NCBI GenBank assembly: GCA_031363055.1
Contig: JANLTP010000224.1
Coordinates: 1-46,479, forward strand
Length of the DNA stretch: 46,479 bases
Origin: JANLTP01 sp031363055
GTDB taxonomy: Bacteria > Pseudomonadota > Gammaproteobacteria > Burkholderiales > Burkholderiaceae_E
Reading direction: 5' to 3'
Positions 46,198-46,479 of this stretch are shown here, one piece after another (the stretch's first letter is position 1; each line of letters starts with the position of its first letter). The position numbers were made by a program, and so were the translations under genes. The notes beneath the pieces were generated by a model. The model had not been told where the DNA came from, made no database searches, and saw nothing but the letters and a program-made list of their open reading frames with translations.

Positions 46198-46479
46198 TCG
46201 AGTATCCCCAATATTTCAGCTTCAAAGCATATTCGGTGACCGGCCAGCGGATGGTTAAAGTCCACCAGCGCAGAGTCATCGTCCAACTCCTTGAGCACAC
46301 CGGCAAAGCGCCCGCCGTCAGGCGTCGGAAACTCGAGCAGATCGCCCAGATCGTACTGCTCACCCGGGGCGCTGGAGCGATCGAGCAATCCACGGGACAG
46401 ACGCTGCAACAACTCCGGGCTGCGATCGCCATAGGCCTGGGCCGCCGCCAGCTCGATGCTGCGGTGCTCGCCTTCGCTC
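46194..46479 (-). CDS. fkpB: FKBP-type peptidyl-prolyl isomerase (5' end outside window)
   Basis: The last 94 codons of an FkpB (SlpA/SlyD-like) protein are visible: EGEHRSIELAAAQAYGDRSPELLQRLSRG, then PDGGRFAGVL and the hallmark ALVDFNHPLAGHRICFEAEI. These proteins are peptidyl-prolyl isomerases with an insert-in-flap chaperone domain. The start lies beyond 46479. It overlaps ispH by 4 bp, as in many proteobacteria. Confidence 0.92.
   Translation of the reverse strand, partial: SEGEHRSIELAAAQAYGDRSPELLQRLSRGLLDRSSAPGEQYDLGDLLEFPTPDGGRFAGVLKELDDDSALVDFNHPLAGHRICFEAEILGILE

Overview
The window looks like a chromosomal segment of a GC-rich betaproteobacterium, most likely Burkholderiales. The clues are the 82-residue 'small Trp-rich protein' next to prfC (a family I know from betaproteobacteria), the minor-pilin cluster beside ispH and fkpB, and the general gene content. 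This is inferred from gene families only; no rRNA gene is present and I cannot name a genus.

Positions 1-16457 hold an exopolysaccharide locus of the cellulose (Bcs) type mixed with alginate-type O-acetylation genes. One long leftward operon (16457 to 3809) encodes a lipoprotein with a degenerate deacetylase domain, BcsD, a BcsO/P-like Pro/Ala-rich protein, BcsQ, a BcsA homologue, BcsB, a second ParA/BcsQ-like ATPase, a GH18-like hydrolase, an AlgI-type MBOAT acyltransferase and an AlgJ-type SGNH protein. It meets head-on a short rightward unit (AlgF-like and a second AlgJ/AlgX-like protein, 2005-3820). Another leftward unit (BcsE-like, then a TPR lipoprotein cut by the window edge) leaves the window on the left. 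The central oddity is that the BcsA homologue keeps the membrane helices and a degraded PilZ-like region but lacks the whole GT2 catalytic domain. A 15-copy hexamer repeat encoding Gln-Thr sits at the junction, yet the gene is still joined to its neighbours by ATGA overlaps on both sides.

Positions 16809-27433 hold housekeeping genes: ilvD, prfC, the small Trp-rich protein, a small cytochrome c, then a candidate small RNA with CCUCC motifs in hairpin loops, and a compact livHMGF-ndh-acyl-CoA dehydrogenase operon without a substrate-binding protein. Positions 27493-36627 are accessory: an AAA_14/DUF4143 ATPase with an almost leaderless promoter, a DUF3617 gene broken by one in-frame TGA, a ferredoxin reductase, an SDR gene whose end overlaps tRNA-Thr(CGT), a two-helix membrane protein broken by one in-frame TAG, a LysR regulator divergent from a nitronate monooxygenase, a BrnTA toxin-antitoxin pair, and the two subunits of a sulfopyruvate/phosphonopyruvate-decarboxylase-like TPP enzyme. 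Positions 36655-46479 hold a periplasmic lactonase-type propeller and the leftward cluster fkpB-ispH-pilE-fimT-pilV-pilW-pilX-pilY1.

A second theme runs through the window: short in-frame tandem repeats (units of 6, 12 or 21 bp) sit inside otherwise conserved proteins (BcsA-like, BcsB, AlgJ-like, the GH18 signal peptide, acyl-CoA dehydrogenase, the TPP enzyme), and a 17-bp array runs through the ispH stop codon.
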